From: Pelagibius sp037652055
GTDB lineage: Bacteria > Pseudomonadota > Alphaproteobacteria > Kiloniellales > Kiloniellaceae
Assembly (NCBI RefSeq): GCF_037652055.1
Contig: NZ_JBBKAH010000002.1
Coordinates: forward strand, 1,240,001 to 1,304,000
Direction of reading: 5' to 3'
DNA length: 64,000 nt
In this document: piece by piece, positions 61,748-64,000 of the stretch
How the letters are laid out: each line of letters opens with the position of its first letter
How positions within the stretch are numbered: position 1 is the first letter of the stretch
Notes under the pieces: generated by a model
Seen by the model: the letters and a program-made list of their open reading frames with translations, nothing else
Told to the model about the DNA's origin: nothing
Database searches by the model: none
Program-made: the position numbers and the translations under genes

Positions 61748-62631
61748 CTCGCGGCCCTCAGCCTGGCGACGCGCGTGGCGAAGTCTTCCGGCTTTGCGTT
61801 CAACACGTTGTCCTGCATCCACTGCTGGAAGCGCTCGCGGTCGGCGGCGATCTCGTCCCAGGCCAGGTAACTCTGGTTGTCGCGCTCGTAATAACCGTGG
61901 GCGTAGGAGGGATGCGCGCCACCCGGCACCACGGCGATGGCCTTCACGGTCCAGTGCGGCAGCACGCAGGCGTTGGGGTGCACGCCACGGAAGTCGTCGA
62001 CCACCTCTTCCACGGTGACCACGGCGCGCTTGGCCGCCAGCACTGCTTCCTTCTGCACGCCGACGATGCCCTCGATCAGCACCTCGCCCCGCTTGCTGGC
62101 TTTCTGGGCATGGATGAAGGTGACGTCGGGGCGCAGCGCCGGCACGGCAGCCAGCACCTCGCCGCTAAAGGGGCAGGTGATCGACCTGATGTTGGGATTG
62201 ACCTTCGCGAGATCGGCGCCCTTGTAGCCGCGGAACACCGCCAGCGGCAGACCGGCGGCGCCGGCCTCGTAGGCGTTGGCCATGGCGGCGTGGGAATGCT
62301 CCTCGATCTCCAGCGGCTGCGGCCAGCCGTTCTCCACCGCGTCGCGCAGGCGGCGCAGCAGGCCGACGCCCGGGTTGCCTGCGTAGGAGAAGATCAGCTT
62401 CTTCACCAGACCCATGCCGATCAGCTGGTCGTAGACCACGTCGGGGGTCATGCGGATCAGCGTGAGGCCGCCGATCCCCTGGCGGATCACCTCGTGGGCC
62501 GCGGCGTGGGGGATCAGGTGGGTGAAGCCTTCGAAGGCCACGCTGTCGCCGGCCTTGAGGTTCTCGTGGACCGCCTGGGACAGCGGCATAAAGACCGATG
62601 ATCGGGCGGCGGACGATTGAGCGGCGGGCAA
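61744..62631 (-). CDS. pcaI: 3-oxoadipate CoA-transferase subunit A (CatI/PcaI type)
   Basis: 295 residues from a TTG at 62631, chosen because gaggagg lies eight bases before it on the minus strand. An ATG at 62589 is the fallback (281 residues) but lacks a ribosome site. Blocks EGFTHLIPHAAAHEVIRQ, SYAGNPGVGLLRRLRDAVE, EEHSHAAMANAYEAGA and YAHGYYERDNQSYLAWD are CatI wording. First gene of the pcaIJF unit, divergent from the IclR gene. Confidence 0.9.
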   Translation of the reverse strand: MPAAQSSAARSSVFMPLSQAVHENLKAGDSVAFEGFTHLIPHAAAHEVIRQGIGGLTLIRMTPDVVYDQLIGMGLVKKLIFSYAGNPGVGLLRRLRDAVENGWPQPLEIEEHSHAAMANAYEAGAAGLPLAVFRGYKGADLAKVNPNIRSITCPFSGEVLAAVPALRPDVTFIHAQKASKRGEVLIEGIVGVQKEAVLAAKRAVVTVEEVVDDFRGVHPNACVLPHWTVKAIAVVPGGAHPSYAHGYYERDNQSYLAWDEIAADRERFQQWMQDNVLNAKPEDFATRVARLRAAR

Positions 62632-62693
62632 GGGGGCTTCCTCCTCACGTTTTCCTATTGGTCCCAAATCGCCGGCCCGGCCTCAAGGGCGTT

Positions 62694-62728
62694 TGTTCGA
62701 TAATTGATATTTGTTCAAATATCGAACA
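62694..62728. promoter_or_regulatory. PcaR-type operators between pcaI and the IclR gene
   Basis: GTTCGATAATTGATA at 62695-62709 and, on the other strand, GTTCGATATTTGAAC at 62727-62713 both resemble the PcaR site GTTCGATAATCGCAC as I recall it (second copy 12 of 15). They form the outer dyad TGTTCGAT/ATCGAACA (62694-62701, 62721-62728), and the second contains TGTTC-7-GAACA. Placement suggests control of pcaIJF and of the regulator itself. Confidence 0.7.
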
Positions 62729-62769
62729 CAATGTGCCTGACGGCACAGCTTATATGGAGGCCGAAGGGC

Positions 62770-63558
62770 ATGGAGAGGGACTGGCTGACCGACCGGCGGC
62801 CGACCGACGTGATGCAGGGTCTGGCCAAGGGGCTCGCGGTGATCGAGGCCTTCGGCGAGGGATCGCTGGGCCTGTCGGTGTCGGATGTGGCCGAACGCAC
62901 CGGGCTCGACCGGGCGACGGCGCGGCGCTGCCTCCTGACCCTCGACGCCCTGGGCTATGCCGACTACGACGGCAAGTACTTCCGCCTGGCGCCGCGCACC
63001 CTGCGCCTGGGGCTCGCCTACACCCGCTCGGCCTCGCTGCCGGCCACGGTGCAGCCGGTGCTGGAAGGTATCTCCGAGCAGACCGGCGAGAGCGCCTCGG
63101 TCTCCCTCTTGGACGACACCGAGATCATCTACGTGGCGCGCGCCTCGCAGAAGCGGGTGATGGCGATCAACCTCATGCCGGGCAGCCGGCTGCCCGCCTA
63201 CTGCTCCTCCATGGGCCGCGTGCTGCTCGCCGCGCTGCCGCCGGCCAAGGCGCGCGATGTGCTCGAACGCTCCGACCGCCACGCCCACACGCCGCGCACC
63301 GTGACGGACATCGACGCCCTGATGAAAATTCTCACCGACGTTGCCGCGGCGGGTTACGCGGGCATCGACCAGGAGCTGGAGCTGGGCCTCTGCTCCCTCT
63401 CCGTGCCGCTGCTGAACAGCGCCGGCGCGGTGGTCGCCGCCATGAACGTCGGTGCCAACCTCGTGCGCAGCCCGCTGCCGCAGATGATCGACACTTACCT
63501 TCCGCTGCTGCTGAAAGCGCAGGCAAGCCTGCGCCCGCTGCTCGACTCCCGGCTGTAA
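62770..63558 (+). CDS. pcaR: IclR-family regulator, PcaR-like
   Basis: 262 residues from ATG 62770 (ggagg and aagg upstream). N-terminal winged helix (about 15-75: LAKGLAVIEAFGEGS, VSDVAERTGLDRATARRCLLTL) and C-terminal GAF-like effector domain (SLLDDTEIIYVARASQKRVMAINLMPGSRLPAYCSSMGRVLLA). This wording and the adjacency to pcaIJF indicate the beta-ketoadipate-responsive activator. It is divergent from pcaI with matching operator sites between. Confidence 0.83.
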   Translation: MERDWLTDRRPTDVMQGLAKGLAVIEAFGEGSLGLSVSDVAERTGLDRATARRCLLTLDALGYADYDGKYFRLAPRTLRLGLAYTRSASLPATVQPVLEGISEQTGESASVSLLDDTEIIYVARASQKRVMAINLMPGSRLPAYCSSMGRVLLAALPPAKARDVLERSDRHAHTPRTVTDIDALMKILTDVAAAGYAGIDQELELGLCSLSVPLLNSAGAVVAAMNVGANLVRSPLPQMIDTYLPLLLKAQASLRPLLDSRL

Positions 63559-63747
63559 CTTTCCCGTTGTGCCGCCAGAACCATCGGCCGCGCGTTCGGC
63601 ATTCGCCTGCCAACGATCGCCGCCTTGGCATTTGACAGCCTCAGCCGATTGGTCAAAACTTCACGGTCATGTGCCGCCCGGCGGCGCGTCAGACGACATC
63701 GCGGGTGAACCGCAAGCGACATAGCGGACAGACCGCAAGAGGCAATG

Positions 63748-63794
63748 ACGCCCCAGAGCCGCCCTGACTGCAGGGCCGGGTCAGGGGCGTTTTT
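63748..63794 (+). terminator. Rho-independent-like terminator or leader hairpin
   Basis: ACGCCCC (63748-63754) pairs with GGGGCGT (63784-63790), with an inner stem GCCCT (63761-63765) / AGGGC (63772-63776), followed by five T (63790-63794). It ends only 19 bases before the next gene's start and 190 after the pcaR stop, so it may terminate pcaR or attenuate the next gene. Confidence 0.6.
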
Positions 63795-63812
63795 CGTTGT
63801 TGGGAGAGGGCG

Positions 63813-64000
63813 TTGTCAGAACGGGAGATCCCGCTCGGGATCCTGTATTCGGTTACCGGGACCTATAGCCAGATCGGCCAGGCCTGCCTGGACGGGGCGC
63901 GCCTCGGCCTCGAGGAGGTCAACGCCGACCCGCGCTATCCCTTTACCTTCCGGGCGGAGATCGAGGACCCCGGCGCCAACATCGACGACTACCACGCGCT
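63813..64000 (+). CDS. AmiC-like / ABC-type ligand-binding protein, 3' part outside window
   Basis: A TTG at 63813 follows gggagaggg and reads SEREIPLGILYSVTG, GQACLDGARLGLEEVN, then EDPGANIDDYHA to the window end (62 residues). This is the start of a periplasmic-binding-protein fold of the AmiC/urea-receptor type. There is no signal peptide, so it is more like the cytoplasmic amide sensor AmiC, which works with an AmiR antiterminator, than a transport receptor. A signal-less receptor frame with a wrong start cannot be excluded. Confidence 0.7.
   Translation, partial: MSEREIPLGILYSVTGTYSQIGQACLDGARLGLEEVNADPRYPFTFRAEIEDPGANIDDYHA

Overview
The window is high-GC DNA with compact, translationally coupled operons (many ATGA and GTGA stop/start overlaps). 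It looks like a metabolically versatile alphaproteobacterium of the Rhodospirillales/Kiloniellales kind. That placement rests on gene content (TRAP and tripartite tricarboxylate transporters, fused NarK, CatI/PcaI-type beta-ketoadipate genes) and is an inference. I see no rRNA, tRNA, CRISPR, insertion sequence or phage gene.

Region 1 (1-13190) is a sugar-acid catabolic operon. A GntR/FCD regulator, cut by the left edge, is divergent from a TRAP transporter (receptor plus fused DctQM permease), a 40-residue membrane peptide, an IlvD/Edd-type sugar-acid dehydratase, an RraA-like aldolase, a mannonate-dehydratase-like TIM barrel, a UxaA-type dehydratase, an alpha-ketoglutaric semialdehyde dehydrogenase, an HpaI-type aldolase and a membrane protein. 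A copper P-type ATPase (13300-15795) follows, behind a CueR/HmrR-like promoter.

Region 2 (15830-45171) is the unusual part. In 29 kb it holds seven MmgE/PrpD-family paralogues, two complete TctCBA transporters, a D-tartrate dehydratase (TarD), a tartrate dehydrogenase (TtuC type) with a second isocitrate/isopropylmalate-type dehydrogenase, a degenerate enolase-superfamily protein, a fluoroacetate-dehalogenase-like hydrolase coupled to a four-domain rhodanese, two SDR proteins lacking the catalytic Ser and Tyr, a TauE/SafE permease, an AbrB-family membrane protein, a GST and a second GntR/FCD regulator. Four divergent intergenic regions, which together serve every transcription unit from 15830 to 42032, each carry copies of one palindrome (consensus ATTGTCAACAAT). 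A weaker copy precedes the gntR gene at 42188. I read the region as one regulon for hydroxy- or substituted dicarboxylates such as tartrate stereoisomers.

Region 3 (45277-58336) is a nitrate-respiration module: a Crp/Fnr regulator divergent from narK (fused NarK1-NarK2), narGHJI, a parvulin isomerase, a hemerythrin and nnrS, with two TTGAC-N4-ATCAA Fnr/Dnr boxes between the regulator and narK. A second AbrB-family protein is convergent at the end.

Region 4 (59754-63558) is the end of the beta-ketoadipate pathway: pcaI-pcaJ-pcaF divergent from an IclR regulator (PcaR-like), with GTTCGAT-type operators between them. The window closes with a terminator-like hairpin and the 5' end of an AmiC-like ligand-binding protein.
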